This document shows positions 18,316-26,818 of a stretch of DNA of 42,868 nucleotides, piece by piece (position 1 is the first letter of the stretch; each line of letters opens with the position of its first letter). The translations under genes were made by a program, and so were the position numbers. The stretch is from an uncultured Bacteroidia bacterium (GTDB lineage Bacteria > Bacteroidota > Bacteroidia > J057 > CALLMJ01). The notes beneath the pieces are model-generated. The model made no database searches. It was given only the letters and a program-made list of their open reading frames with translations, and was not told where the DNA came from. The stretch lies in assembly GCA_938005475.1 (NCBI GenBank), contig CALLNY010000020.1:1-42868 (forward strand). Reading direction: 5' to 3'.

Positions 18316-19002
18316 TTATTCTGCACTTATAATTTCTACTTCAAAGATTAAAGTTGCATTGGGGGGAATAATATTGCCTGCGCCTGCATTTCCATAACCT
18401 AACTCAGGGGGAATTCTTAATATACCTTTGCCTCCCACATTAAATAAAGGTATTCCTTCCTCCCAACCTTTTATTACACGCCCCATTCCTAATGGAAACT
18501 CAAAAGGCTGACCCCTGTCATAAGAACTATCAAATACTGTCCCATCTTCTAAAATTCCCTTATAATGTACCTTTACGTTTTTACCTTTCTCAGGTTTTTT
18601 CCCATTTCCTTGTTCTATAATTTTATATCCTAAACCTGACGCAGTAGTCTGAAATCCTAGCATTTTCTTAGCTTTCTCCCATTGTTTTAAGCCCTCGTAA
18701 ATAAAAATGGCTTCTTTTGCGTTAATCTTGTTTTTTTTATTCACATCTAACCATTCCATATAAGTCTTTATATCTTGATTTTGTGGAAAACTTAATGGAA
18801 CCTGATTCTTCGGTGTACAATCTTTACATAAATAAAATGTAGGCGATTTATCAAAAAACATCAAACAATATCCCGGTAAACCTTGATTTTGATATACATA
18901 ATCTGATAACTTTCCATTAATTTTGCACTCGCATTTTTGTGATTTTACATTATTTAAACTCCAAAAGAACACAATAAAAAATAAAAATAATATTTTTTTC
19001 AT
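18316..19002 (-). CDS. exported FKBP-type peptidyl-prolyl isomerase
   Basis: 228 residues. A signal peptide (about 1-21) precedes a ~100-residue N-terminal part with CECKINGKL and a later CKDCTP, and then a C-terminal FKBP domain (about 122-228). That domain has VKVHYKGILEDGTVFDSSYDRG, FPLGMGRVIKGWEEGIPL, LRIPPELGYGNAGAG, IPPNATLIFEVEI, all conserved active-site segments. The enzyme should catalyse cis-trans isomerisation of prolyl bonds, helping fold envelope proteins in the periplasm. The CxC and CxxC pairs in the N-terminal part are unusual for an FKBP and may form disulfides or bind metal. The gene lies immediately upstream of ilvE (13-nt gap). Confidence 0.9.
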   Translation of the reverse strand: MKKILFLFFIVFFWSLNNVKSQKCECKINGKLSDYVYQNQGLPGYCLMFFDKSPTFYLCKDCTPKNQVPLSFPQNQDIKTYMEWLDVNKKNKINAKEAIFIYEGLKQWEKAKKMLGFQTTASGLGYKIIEQGNGKKPEKGKNVKVHYKGILEDGTVFDSSYDRGQPFEFPLGMGRVIKGWEEGIPLFNVGGKGILRIPPELGYGNAGAGNIIPPNATLIFEVEIISAE

Positions 19003-19032
19003 TACAGTTACTATTTTCTAATATCCAAATGC

Positions 19033-19040
19033 CAAAATTA
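19033..19040 (-). promoter_or_regulatory. -7 promoter box of FKBP/ilvE unit
   Basis: TAATTTTG on the minus strand, 30 nt before the FKBP start at 19002. It lies in the 49-bp gap shared with divergent xerD. Confidence 0.5.
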
Positions 19041-19051
19041 AAACAAATTTC

Positions 19052-19951
19052 ATGAATTTCCAAGAAATTATTCAAAATTATTATTTTTTCCTTCAAATTG
19101 AAAAAGGGTTATCTAAAACCACAATAGATGCTTATCAGGCTGATTTACAAAAATTTATAAATCATTTTCATGTTCTTTCCATGGATAATCTTCGTAATAT
19201 AAATTATCTACAAATCCAAGACTACCTAATGAGTTTAGATACCAATTACCATCTAAACAACTACTCCATCCACAGAAATTTGAGCAGTTTAAATTCCTTT
19301 TTCAAGTGGTTAGAACAAGAAGAATTCATCCCTAACAATCCTTTTGAATTAGTAGATAGACCCAAAATATACCGAAAAATTCCAGAAGTATTGAGTCTTT
19401 ATGAGATTGACCAAATGCTAGAGCAGTGTGATAAAAATGACCCTTTGGGCATACGTAATCGTGCTATGATAGAACTGGCTTATTCCTGTGGGCTACGTGT
19501 CTCGGAATTAGTAGATTTTCATTATCAGAATTACTTTCCCGATGAAGAATTTATTAGAATTATAGGAAAAGGTAATAAAGAAAGGTTAATTCCGTTGGGT
19601 AGCTCTGCAATACGATACATCCAACTCTACTTAGAAACCGTACGCAATCATCAGAAGCCCGTAAAAGGAAATGAAGGTTACTTGTTCTTAAATCGAAGAG
19701 GAAAAAAATTATCGCGAAACATGTTTTTTCTAATCATCAAACAACTAGCTCAAAAAGCAGGAATAACCAAACCCGTTAGTCCACACACTTTTAGGCATTC
19801 CTTTGCTACCCATCTCATTGAAAACGGAGCGGATTTAAGAGCTGTCCAAGATATGCTCGGACACGCCTCCATCACTACCACCGAAATTTATCTCCACCTA
19901 GACAAAAGCTACTTAAAAGAAGTCCATAAAACTTTTCATCCACGAAAATAA
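19052..19951 (+). CDS. xerD: tyrosine recombinase XerD
   Basis: 299 residues, the usual length. The N-terminal SAM-like core-binding domain (about 1-95, FLQIEKGLSKTTIDAYQADL) is followed by the catalytic domain with the full set Arg149 (CGLRVSEL), Lys173 (GKGNKERLIPLG), His245 and Arg248 (SPHTFRHSFATHL), His271 (LGHAS) and nucleophile Tyr280 (TTEIYLH). With XerC it would resolve chromosome dimers at dif before division. The ADLRAVQDMLGHASITTTEIY stretch fits XerD better than XerC. It is a stand-alone housekeeping copy: no integrase-like neighbours, att sites or cargo are seen. It is divergent from the FKBP gene by 49 bp. Confidence 0.88.
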   Translation: MNFQEIIQNYYFFLQIEKGLSKTTIDAYQADLQKFINHFHVLSMDNLRNINYLQIQDYLMSLDTNYHLNNYSIHRNLSSLNSFFKWLEQEEFIPNNPFELVDRPKIYRKIPEVLSLYEIDQMLEQCDKNDPLGIRNRAMIELAYSCGLRVSELVDFHYQNYFPDEEFIRIIGKGNKERLIPLGSSAIRYIQLYLETVRNHQKPVKGNEGYLFLNRRGKKLSRNMFFLIIKQLAQKAGITKPVSPHTFRHSFATHLIENGADLRAVQDMLGHASITTTEIYLHLDKSYLKEVHKTFHPRK

Positions 19952-20014
19952 AACCACAATAAAGCCTACCTAGATTACTCCCAATAGACTATTTTGTTTT
20001 GTATTATGAAGACT

Positions 20015-21211
20015 TTATTCCTTAATAAACTTTAAGGTTTGATGCCTTTCATTTGAAAACACCTTCATAAAATACAACCCTACAGGTAACTCCTCAACAC
20101 GCAAACTAATCTTTTGACCATTTCCATTCCATTCGCTTACTACCCGACCCTCCAAATTCAAAATTTCTACATGATAGTATCCATTATGCGCCATTTGTAA
20201 ATGAAGCCATTGACTTGTAGGATTTGGATATACCTTAACAACCCCTTCTGAAACCATATTTCTACCAACCGAATATCCTAACCAACTATACACATGAGGA
20301 GCTAAAAAGTTAATAGTCGAATCTAAGTAAGTAGCATTATTTACATAAGGAACATGACCTTGACCATAAAAAGTTTTTAATGCACTTTGAACACCGATAG
20401 CATTAGCAAAGGAGTCTATTGCATAAGAACCATCTACCACTAAACCAAGAGGTAATGATTGGAATTTGATTTCAGCAGTACCATACGGAACTGTGGCGTC
20501 CTGGTCACCATGAACGCTTGCCACGGGAATATCTCCGGGTTCAATCCATATTTTTTCTCCTATCGCTCCACATAAATTTATCACTCCATGAATTTTAGAA
20601 GAATAACCTGGTGCCGCATCATTACCCCCTTCTAATCCCCCCAAATTCACAATCAACGAAGAATCCGATTCTATTTGTTGAAATTCTTCCAAAGAAGATA
20701 AATATCCAATATGTAAAGCACTAATTGCTCCCGCTGAAGAACCTCCAAAGAAAATATGCGTAGTATCTATATGATAGGTTGAAGCATTCGCTCTAAAAAA
20801 TCTAACAGCGCCTTTCCCATCTTGAACTGCCCTAATCACTGAACGTAATACAATCTGCTGATTAGGAGGAAAACCATCTAACCCTAAACGATACTGTATA
20901 GATGCACAAACAAAACCCCGTTTCGCAAATCTCTTCGCAAATGGTACTATCTCCGCATTATCTTTTGAGCCTGACATAAATGAACCACCATGCATCCATA
21001 AAATTAAAGGTCTTTTCGTCGCAGTATCATTCGCAGGCAAATAAATATCTAACTTTAAATTTTGAACTTGATTACTCGCATTCGTAGCATTCCCATAACT
21101 TACATTAGTGATAACGGTCACTGAATCAAATACTTCATCTAAATAACGAACCCCTTGTGCATTCGTTTGTTGTAATAATCCTAATAAAACTACTATAATA
21201 ATCCATCGCAT
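20015..21211 (-). CDS. secreted alpha/beta hydrolase (esterase-like) with T9SS sorting domain
   Basis: 398 residues from the ATG at 21211. A signal peptide (ending QQTNAQ) precedes an alpha/beta-hydrolase domain: LDIYLPAN, oxyanion-hole LWMHGGSFMSGSKDN, nucleophile elbow FFGGSSAGAISAL, acid site SVHGDQDATVPYG and catalytic His in YGQGHVPYV. The last ~75 residues (VKVYPNPTSQWLHLQ ... LPVGLYFMKVF) are a T9SS type A sorting domain, so it is a surface or extracellular carboxylesterase/lipase-like enzyme of unknown substrate. A longer in-frame version starting at 21262 would place the promoter box inside the gene and bury the signal peptide, so it is rejected. Confidence 0.88.
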   Translation of the reverse strand: MRWIIIVVLLGLLQQTNAQGVRYLDEVFDSVTVITNVSYGNATNASNQVQNLKLDIYLPANDTATKRPLILWMHGGSFMSGSKDNAEIVPFAKRFAKRGFVCASIQYRLGLDGFPPNQQIVLRSVIRAVQDGKGAVRFFRANASTYHIDTTHIFFGGSSAGAISALHIGYLSSLEEFQQIESDSSLIVNLGGLEGGNDAAPGYSSKIHGVINLCGAIGEKIWIEPGDIPVASVHGDQDATVPYGTAEIKFQSLPLGLVVDGSYAIDSFANAIGVQSALKTFYGQGHVPYVNNATYLDSTINFLAPHVYSWLGYSVGRNMVSEGVVKVYPNPTSQWLHLQMAHNGYYHVEILNLEGRVVSEWNGNGQKISLRVEELPVGLYFMKVFSNERHQTLKFIKE

Positions 21212-21232
21212 ATTGTTTAATAAAATTATCAG

Positions 21233-21240
21233 CAAAATTA
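21233..21240 (-). promoter_or_regulatory. -7 promoter box of secreted hydrolase gene
   Basis: TAATTTTG on the minus strand, 21 nt before the ATG at 21211. It decides the start against a longer frame. Confidence 0.5.
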
Positions 21241-21349
21241 CAAATTCTTTCAAAATATACAAATAAATCTTTTAAAATTTGTTTTATCTTTAAAATTACC
21301 TGAAATTAAAAAATTCTTACTTCAAACTAATTTTTCCTAAATTTCTCCT

Positions 21350-21357
21350 TATCTTTG
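21350..21357 (+). promoter_or_regulatory. -7 promoter box of OmpA/PD40 gene
   Basis: TATCTTTG, only 4 nt before the ATG at 21362. The signal peptide requires that ATG, so a leaderless message is predicted. Confidence 0.55.
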
Positions 21358-21361
21358 CAGT

Positions 21362-22876
21362 ATGAAATCAGTAATATTCTTGATAACATTTAGCATCTTG
21401 GGCAGTACTTTACAAGCGCAAGAGATAGAGCGCCTTTCTAAAAAAGTAAATTCTGAATATTTTGAATTAGCTCCCTATATCACACCAGACGGAAAAAGAT
21501 TGTACTTTGTAAGACGAGGGCACCCCCAGAACACCAAGATTGAATTAACGCAAAAAGCAGAGGATATATGGTATAGCGATTTACAGCCTAACGGCGAATG
21601 GGGAGAAGCCGTTCACATGGAGAAACCTTTTAATCAAGCTAAATATAATGCTATCGTTTCAACTACCGCTGATGGAAATCAAATCTTCATAAGTGGTTAT
21701 TATGAAGACGGTGTATATGTTAAAAAAGGGTATAGTGTTTCTACACTTACAAAAGATGGTTGGAGTTTACCACAAGGGCTTAATATTACGGATTACGACA
21801 AAATGTGTGTAGGAGATTATATCAGCGAAAGTTTCTCCGCAGATGGAACTATATTAATAACCAGTTTCAACGAAATTAATAATGAAAATCGTAACGATTT
21901 ATATGTAAGTTTTAAAACGAAAGATGGTTATACTAAACCTCGCAAGTTGCCTTACCCCATCAACACAGAACACGGAGAAGGTACCCCCTTCCTAGCTCCC
22001 GATAATAAAACCCTTTACTTTTCTTCTAATAGACCTGGAGGGCTTGGAGGTTACGATATGTACATGACCCGCAGACTTGATGACACTTGGGAAAAATGGT
22101 CTGAACCCCAAAATCTCGAAAAACCTGTAAATAGTGAAACCAGTGAAGCATTTTTCACTATCCCCGCAAAAGGTGACTACGTTTATTTTGTCCGTATTTT
22201 TGATGAACAATCAGACATCGTAAGAACTAAAATTAAAAAAGAATTTTTACCTACCGCAGTTACCATCGTTTCGGGCAAGGTTATTCCTGACGTAACCATT
22301 AATTTCAATTTTGAGCAAGTTAAATTAGTTTATGTGAACTTAACCACAAAGCAAGAAATCCGAGTTGATGTTCACCCTCTAACCGGGCAATACCAAATCG
22401 TTTTACCCTCCGGTGCATTCTATGGCTTCAAAGCAGAAGCACCTAACTTCTATCCCGTTAGCCAAAATATTGACCTAACCAAAAGCAAAGATTACAACGA
22501 AATTAAAGTGGATATCCCTTTACATGCTATCAAAGTAGGTAAATCTTTCGTTATCAACAATGTATTTTTTGAATTTGCCAAAGCCGAATTAAAACCCGAA
22601 TCGTATTACGAATTAGACGCTATCGTTGATATCCTTAAACAAAATCCCCAATTTAAAATAGAAATATCAGGGCATACTGATAACGTTGGAACAGATGAGT
22701 CTAACCTTGTATTAAGCCAAAATCGTGCAAATGCGGTTGTAAAATACTTGATTTCTAAAGGAATACCTAAAGAACGACTCATCGCAAAGGGCTATGGCAA
22801 AACTAAACCCATTGCAAATAATCAAACCGAAGAAGGTAGAGCCCAAAATAGACGTGTAGAATTCAAAATTCTATAA
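21362..22876 (+). CDS. PD40-repeat OmpA-family envelope protein, PorE-like
   Basis: 504 residues with a signal peptide (about 1-19, ending LQAQ). The N-terminal ~280 residues hold WD40-like PD40 strands (APYITPDGKRLYFVRRG, APDNKTLYFSSNRPGGLGGYDMY). A short carboxypeptidase-regulatory-like beta domain (about 300-375) follows. The C-terminal OmpA domain (about 385-504) has FEFAKAELKPESYYEL, GHTDNVGTDESN, LSQNRANAVVKYL and GRAQNRRVEF and binds peptidoglycan non-covalently. PD40 + CRD + OmpA recalls PorE of the T9SS, which also has an N-terminal TPR that is missing here. It is thus either a PorE-like anchor or one of the many generic Bacteroidota PD40-OmpA proteins. Confidence 0.85.
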   Translation: MKSVIFLITFSILGSTLQAQEIERLSKKVNSEYFELAPYITPDGKRLYFVRRGHPQNTKIELTQKAEDIWYSDLQPNGEWGEAVHMEKPFNQAKYNAIVSTTADGNQIFISGYYEDGVYVKKGYSVSTLTKDGWSLPQGLNITDYDKMCVGDYISESFSADGTILITSFNEINNENRNDLYVSFKTKDGYTKPRKLPYPINTEHGEGTPFLAPDNKTLYFSSNRPGGLGGYDMYMTRRLDDTWEKWSEPQNLEKPVNSETSEAFFTIPAKGDYVYFVRIFDEQSDIVRTKIKKEFLPTAVTIVSGKVIPDVTINFNFEQVKLVYVNLTTKQEIRVDVHPLTGQYQIVLPSGAFYGFKAEAPNFYPVSQNIDLTKSKDYNEIKVDIPLHAIKVGKSFVINNVFFEFAKAELKPESYYELDAIVDILKQNPQFKIEISGHTDNVGTDESNLVLSQNRANAVVKYLISKGIPKERLIAKGYGKTKPIANNQTEEGRAQNRRVEFKIL

Positions 22877-22969
22877 AAACTTATTCCTATTCACCAATAA
22901 GCGTGCAATATCTTGTTAGCTAAAAGAGATAAATATTTTGAAATCCTCCCTATAAACCACAAAATTACC

Positions 22970-22977
22970 TAATTTTG
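22970..22977 (+). promoter_or_regulatory. -7 promoter box of fused E1 gene
   Basis: TAATTTTG, 15 nt before the ATG at 22993. A TTG start at 22975 inside this box is therefore rejected. Confidence 0.5.
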
Positions 22978-22992
22978 CCTTCATTTTTTACT

Positions 22993-24987
22993 ATGTACGA
23001 AATTCATGACCCTATCCTCTTTGATAGATCCAATCTAACAAACGAAGAGCTTATACACTTATACAAGGCAATATTACTGCCCCGAATGATAGAAGAAAAA
23101 ATGCTCATTTTGTTACGACAAAACAAGATAAGCAAATGGTTTTCAGGAATAGGACAAGAAGCAGTAGCGGTAGGCGTTACCGAGGCTTTAACTCCACAAG
23201 ATTATATCTACCCATTGCATCGCAATTTAGGAGTATTCACTTCGCGTAAAATGCCTTTAAAAAAGTTGTTTTGCCAGTGGCAAGGAAAAAAATCAGGATT
23301 TACCAAAGGAAGAGACCGCTCTTTTCATTTTGGTGCACCTGAATATCGCGTGATTGGTATGATATCTCACTTAGGTGCTATGTTAAGTGTAGCGGATGGT
23401 ACTGCTTTGGCTTCTAATTTATCAAATGAAGACTTTATATCTGTGGCTTTCTCAGGAGATGGCGGCGCTTCGGAAGGGGATTTCCACGAAGCTATCAACA
23501 CTGCCGCTGTCTGGAACCTGCCCGTCATCTTCTTAATCGAAAATAATGGATACGGACTTTCTACCCCCTCCTCCGAACAATTTAAATGCAAAAACTTCAT
23601 CGATAAAGCTATCGGCTACGGTATAGAAGGGTATCTCGTTGATGGTAACAACGTTCTTCACGTCTATAAAACGGTAAAACAAATTGCAGAAAAAATGCGT
23701 AAAGACCGTAAACCCGTGATTTTAGAAGCAATGACCTTCCGAATGCGTGGGCATGAAGAAGCTTCTGGAACGAAATACGTACCCAAAGAACTATTAGAAG
23801 GATGGGCTTTAAAAGACCCCGTCATTAACTACGAAAAATTTTTGCTTGAACAAGGTATCATCAACGAAGAATTTATACAAGCTACCAAAAATGAATTTAA
23901 ACAACAAATACAAGAAGCTTGGAACGCAACCGAGCAAGAGCCCGATTTAGTTCCTAACTTGCAAGAAGAATTAGAGGATGTTTATGCAAAAACCAACTAT
24001 TTCCTAACTACTCCATCAGTAAAGGGAGAAAATAAGCGTTTTATTGATGCCATCTCCGATGGGCTTCGAGAAGCTATGCGAAAGGACGAAAAATTGATTT
24101 TAATGGGGCAAGATATTGCTGAATACGGTGGTGTTTTTAAGATTACGCAAGGTTTTGTTGAGGAGTTTGGGAAGTCACGTGTTCGCAATACCCCTTTATG
24201 TGAGTCTGCTATTATAGGTTGTGGTTTAGGTTTAAGTTTAGAAGGATACCGAGCAATGGTGGAAATGCAATTTGCTGATTTTGTGAGTTGTGGTTTCAAT
24301 CAGATTGTGAACAATTTAGCGAAAACCCATTACCGTTGGGGGCATGCTGTTAAAGTTGTTGTGCGTATGCCTACTGGAGCAGGTACAGCCGCAGGTCCTT
24401 TTCATTCTCAAAGCAATGAAGCCTGGTTTTTTCATGTTCCCGGTTTAAAAATCGTTTACCCTGCCACCCCCGAAGACGCCAAAGGGCTACTAACCTCCGC
24501 TTTTTTAGAACCCAATCCCGTCATCTATTTTGAACACAAATTATTGTACCGAAGTCTTGAGGGATTTGTGCCTCATGGTTATTACAATACCCCTATCGGA
24601 AAAGCAAAAATTGCATACTCCGGTAAAGATGCAACTATAATCACCTACGGAACAGGTGTCCATTGGGCATTAAAAACTATACAAACTAAAAATTTAAACG
24701 TAGAAATCATTGATTTAAGAACATTACTTCCCTGGGATAAAGAAACCGTATCTGAAAGCGTAAAAAAAACAGGACGATGCCTTATTCTCCATGAAGATAC
24801 CTTAACAGGTGGCATCGGCGCAGAAATAGCCGCTTTTGTATCGGAAAATTTATTTCAATTTTTAGATGCCCCTGTTATGCGTTCTGCTTCTCTGGATACC
24901 CCGATTCCTTTCAACCCTAAATTAGAACAACAATTCTTAAATATCAACCACTTTGAAAAAAAATTAAATGAACTTCTTGAATTTTAG
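22993..24987 (+). CDS. 2-oxoacid dehydrogenase E1, fused alpha and beta subunits
   Basis: 664 residues. The N-terminal alpha half (about 1-335) has the thiamine-diphosphate/Mg motif SGDGGASEGDFHEA...NNGYG and the FRMRGHEEASGTKYVP segment. The C-terminal beta half (about 345-664) begins FIDAISDGLREAMRKDEKLILMGQDIAEYGGVF and has VVRMPTGAGTAAGPFHSQSNEAWF and EHKLLYR. Normally these are two genes (bkdA1/A2 or acoA/B); Bacteroidota often fuse them. The best substrate guess is branched-chain 2-oxo acids (Val, Leu, Ile breakdown, branched fatty-acid primers), because IlvE supplies those acids. Pyruvate or acetoin cannot be excluded. E2 and E3 genes are not in the window. Confidence 0.9.
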   Translation: MYEIHDPILFDRSNLTNEELIHLYKAILLPRMIEEKMLILLRQNKISKWFSGIGQEAVAVGVTEALTPQDYIYPLHRNLGVFTSRKMPLKKLFCQWQGKKSGFTKGRDRSFHFGAPEYRVIGMISHLGAMLSVADGTALASNLSNEDFISVAFSGDGGASEGDFHEAINTAAVWNLPVIFLIENNGYGLSTPSSEQFKCKNFIDKAIGYGIEGYLVDGNNVLHVYKTVKQIAEKMRKDRKPVILEAMTFRMRGHEEASGTKYVPKELLEGWALKDPVINYEKFLLEQGIINEEFIQATKNEFKQQIQEAWNATEQEPDLVPNLQEELEDVYAKTNYFLTTPSVKGENKRFIDAISDGLREAMRKDEKLILMGQDIAEYGGVFKITQGFVEEFGKSRVRNTPLCESAIIGCGLGLSLEGYRAMVEMQFADFVSCGFNQIVNNLAKTHYRWGHAVKVVVRMPTGAGTAAGPFHSQSNEAWFFHVPGLKIVYPATPEDAKGLLTSAFLEPNPVIYFEHKLLYRSLEGFVPHGYYNTPIGKAKIAYSGKDATIITYGTGVHWALKTIQTKNLNVEIIDLRTLLPWDKETVSESVKKTGRCLILHEDTLTGGIGAEIAAFVSENLFQFLDAPVMRSASLDTPIPFNPKLEQQFLNINHFEKKLNELLEF

Positions 24988-25143
24988 TTTTTATATTGCT
25001 TGCTAGTTCTATTTATGATATGTATTTTGTTAAATTCCCGTGATTTTAGGTATTTTGAGTAGATAGTCTTTTCCCTTAATCGTTTTTAAGGAATAAGGTA
25101 AAAGTAAAAAATTAAATGTCTGTTTTACAAGTGATTATATTTC

Positions 25144-25815
25144 ATGGAAAAAAGTAGTATTTTTGATATGATAGGACCGATTATGATAGGACCGAGTAGT
25201 TCCCATACCGCAGGAGTTGTGCGTATAGGGAGAGTTGCAAGGCTTCTTCTGAGGGATACCCCTGACCACGTGGAAGTGATTTTTTATAATTCTTTTGCTA
25301 CTACCTATGAAGGGCATGGAAGTGATAGAGCAGTGATTGGTGGTTTATTAGGTTTTGCAAATGACGATGAACGTATTCGTAATGCTCTAGATATTGCCAA
25401 AAAACAAAATATTCAAATACATTTTAAGTCCGTTTTACAGGCATCTACTCTACACCCTAACTCCATCAAAATAAAAGCTTCAAAAGGAAACAAAAGTGTT
25501 GAAATTTTAGGGGTTTCTCGTGGAGGGGGGCTTATTGCTATTAAAGAAGTAGACGGTTTTAATGCTAATTTTACAGGGCAATTACATACCCTCGTCATTC
25601 TTGCCTTAGACGTGAAAGGTTCTATTGCTTTTATTGCTGATGTAATTGCTCATGATGATTGTAATATCGCCACCATGACGGTCTCTCGAAGCAATAAAAA
25701 TGAAGACGCTAAACTTATCATTGAAATGGACTCCCCCATTAGTGAACCTGCTCTAAGTTACTTAAAAAGCCTCAAATGGGTCAAGGAAGTAATTTATTTA
25801 CCTGAAATTGGGTAA
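25144..25815 (+). CDS. sdaAB: L-serine ammonia-lyase, iron-sulfur type, beta subunit
   Basis: 223 residues, the typical beta-subunit length. The N-terminus has SIFDMIGPIMIGPSSSHTAGVVRIGRVAR, the serine dehydratase beta signature (SSSHTAG), and EGHGSDRAVIGGLLGF. The C-terminal ~75 residues (LVILALDVKGSIAFIADVIAHDDCNIATMTVSR) form an ACT-like domain, probably regulatory. With the [4Fe-4S] alpha subunit it deaminates L-serine to pyruvate and ammonia. No alpha-subunit gene is adjacent; it must be encoded outside the window. A TATATTTC sequence abuts the ATG and may be a variant -7 box, which would again give a leaderless message. Confidence 0.92.
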   Translation: MEKSSIFDMIGPIMIGPSSSHTAGVVRIGRVARLLLRDTPDHVEVIFYNSFATTYEGHGSDRAVIGGLLGFANDDERIRNALDIAKKQNIQIHFKSVLQASTLHPNSIKIKASKGNKSVEILGVSRGGGLIAIKEVDGFNANFTGQLHTLVILALDVKGSIAFIADVIAHDDCNIATMTVSRSNKNEDAKLIIEMDSPISEPALSYLKSLKWVKEVIYLPEIG

Positions 25816-25885
25816 CCTAAACATGAAAAAATGCGTTTTAAAACTGATTTTTTGTAATATGTTTGTTGACCGAAATAAAAATTAC

Positions 25886-25893
25886 TAATTTTG
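25886..25893 (+). promoter_or_regulatory. -7 promoter box of FTR1 gene
   Basis: TAATTTTG, 24 nt before the ATG at 25918. A TTG start at 25891 would fall inside it and is rejected. Confidence 0.5.
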
Positions 25894-25917
25894 CAGTTTA
25901 GATTAAGTCTAAATAAA

Positions 25918-26802
25918 ATGAATGAATTTCTTATCACCTTAAGAGAGACTCTTGAAGCCTCATTGATTATTGGTATTATAATGACATTCTTAAATAAACA
26001 AGAGCTACATCACCTAAAAAAATCGGTATGGAGAGGGCTTGTTGCAGCAATACTCGCAAGTTTAATTGTAGCACTCTTTTTTGTTTTAATCCAATCTAAT
26101 ATACATCATGAAGCATATCAAAAATTGTTTGAAGCAATGACAATGTATTTAGCCGCAGGATTTTTAGGATATATGATAGTTTGGATGGCTAAAAATACAC
26201 ACATCAAACAAGAATTAGAAAATCAAATACGACTAAATACTACTCAAAAAGCTATCTTTGCGTTGGTCTTTTTTGCCGTTGTAAGAGAAGGCTTCGAAAC
26301 AGTCTTATTTTTATTTGCTTCCTTCCAAACTACTAAAAGCTTTTCTTACTTCGGTTTTTTGGCAGGAATTGCAATTGCAATTCTCATAGGTTACCAACTC
26401 TTCGTTCTAGGAAAACGTGTTAATATCAAATCTTTTTTTCATGTAACTTCTATATTGTTAATTTTGGTAGCCGCAGGTATGATAGCTTATGGTACACACG
26501 AACTAGAAGAATTTTGCATTAAAATGAATTGGATTAGCGAAGAAAATATCCATAGACCTTACGATATCCTAAAACCACTTAAAGAACAACCTGCTAATAC
26601 TTGGTTTTATACCCAGAAAGGAGAAAAATTTTATCATTGGTTTCACGACAAAGGAACAATTGGAGAATTTTTAAAAGGCTTTTTTGGCTATAATTCCAAT
26701 CCGAACTGGGCAGAATTCATTTTATGGATATTCAGTTTAGGTAGTCTATTTTATTTATGGAAACAATCCCTTTTAAAAGTAACCCAACCAAAAGCCACCT
26801 AA
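25918..26802 (+). CDS. FTR1-family iron permease
   Basis: 294 residues with about seven hydrophobic segments. Both iron-binding REXXE motifs of FTR1/EfeU permeases are present: Arg9-Glu13 (LRETLEASL) in helix 1 and Arg123-Glu127 (VVREGFETVLF) in helix 4. A hydrophilic loop (about residues 200-265, rich in His, Trp and Glu) lies before the last helix, a common feature of bacterial members. The protein would move ferric iron across the inner membrane, usually after oxidation of ferrous iron. No EfeO/EfeB partner or multicopper oxidase is adjacent. The start at 25918 is preferred over an in-frame TTG upstream because of the promoter position. It converges on rlpA with 16 bp between stops. Confidence 0.9.
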   Translation: MNEFLITLRETLEASLIIGIIMTFLNKQELHHLKKSVWRGLVAAILASLIVALFFVLIQSNIHHEAYQKLFEAMTMYLAAGFLGYMIVWMAKNTHIKQELENQIRLNTTQKAIFALVFFAVVREGFETVLFLFASFQTTKSFSYFGFLAGIAIAILIGYQLFVLGKRVNIKSFFHVTSILLILVAAGMIAYGTHELEEFCIKMNWISEENIHRPYDILKPLKEQPANTWFYTQKGEKFYHWFHDKGTIGEFLKGFFGYNSNPNWAEFILWIFSLGSLFYLWKQSLLKVTQPKAT

Positions 26803-26818
26803 AAATTATCTATTCTGC

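Noticed and set aside
19052-19951. XerD-like gene as integrase of a mobile element
   Set aside because: Sequence fits housekeeping XerD; no att-like repeats, tRNA or cargo genes nearby.
22880-22915. CTTATT/AATAAG hairpin after the OmpA gene as terminator
   Set aside because: Weak six-pair stem without a T-run.
25074-25091. CCTTAA/TTAAGG hairpin before sdaAB as terminator
   Set aside because: Only six A/T-rich pairs and no T-run follow it on either strand.
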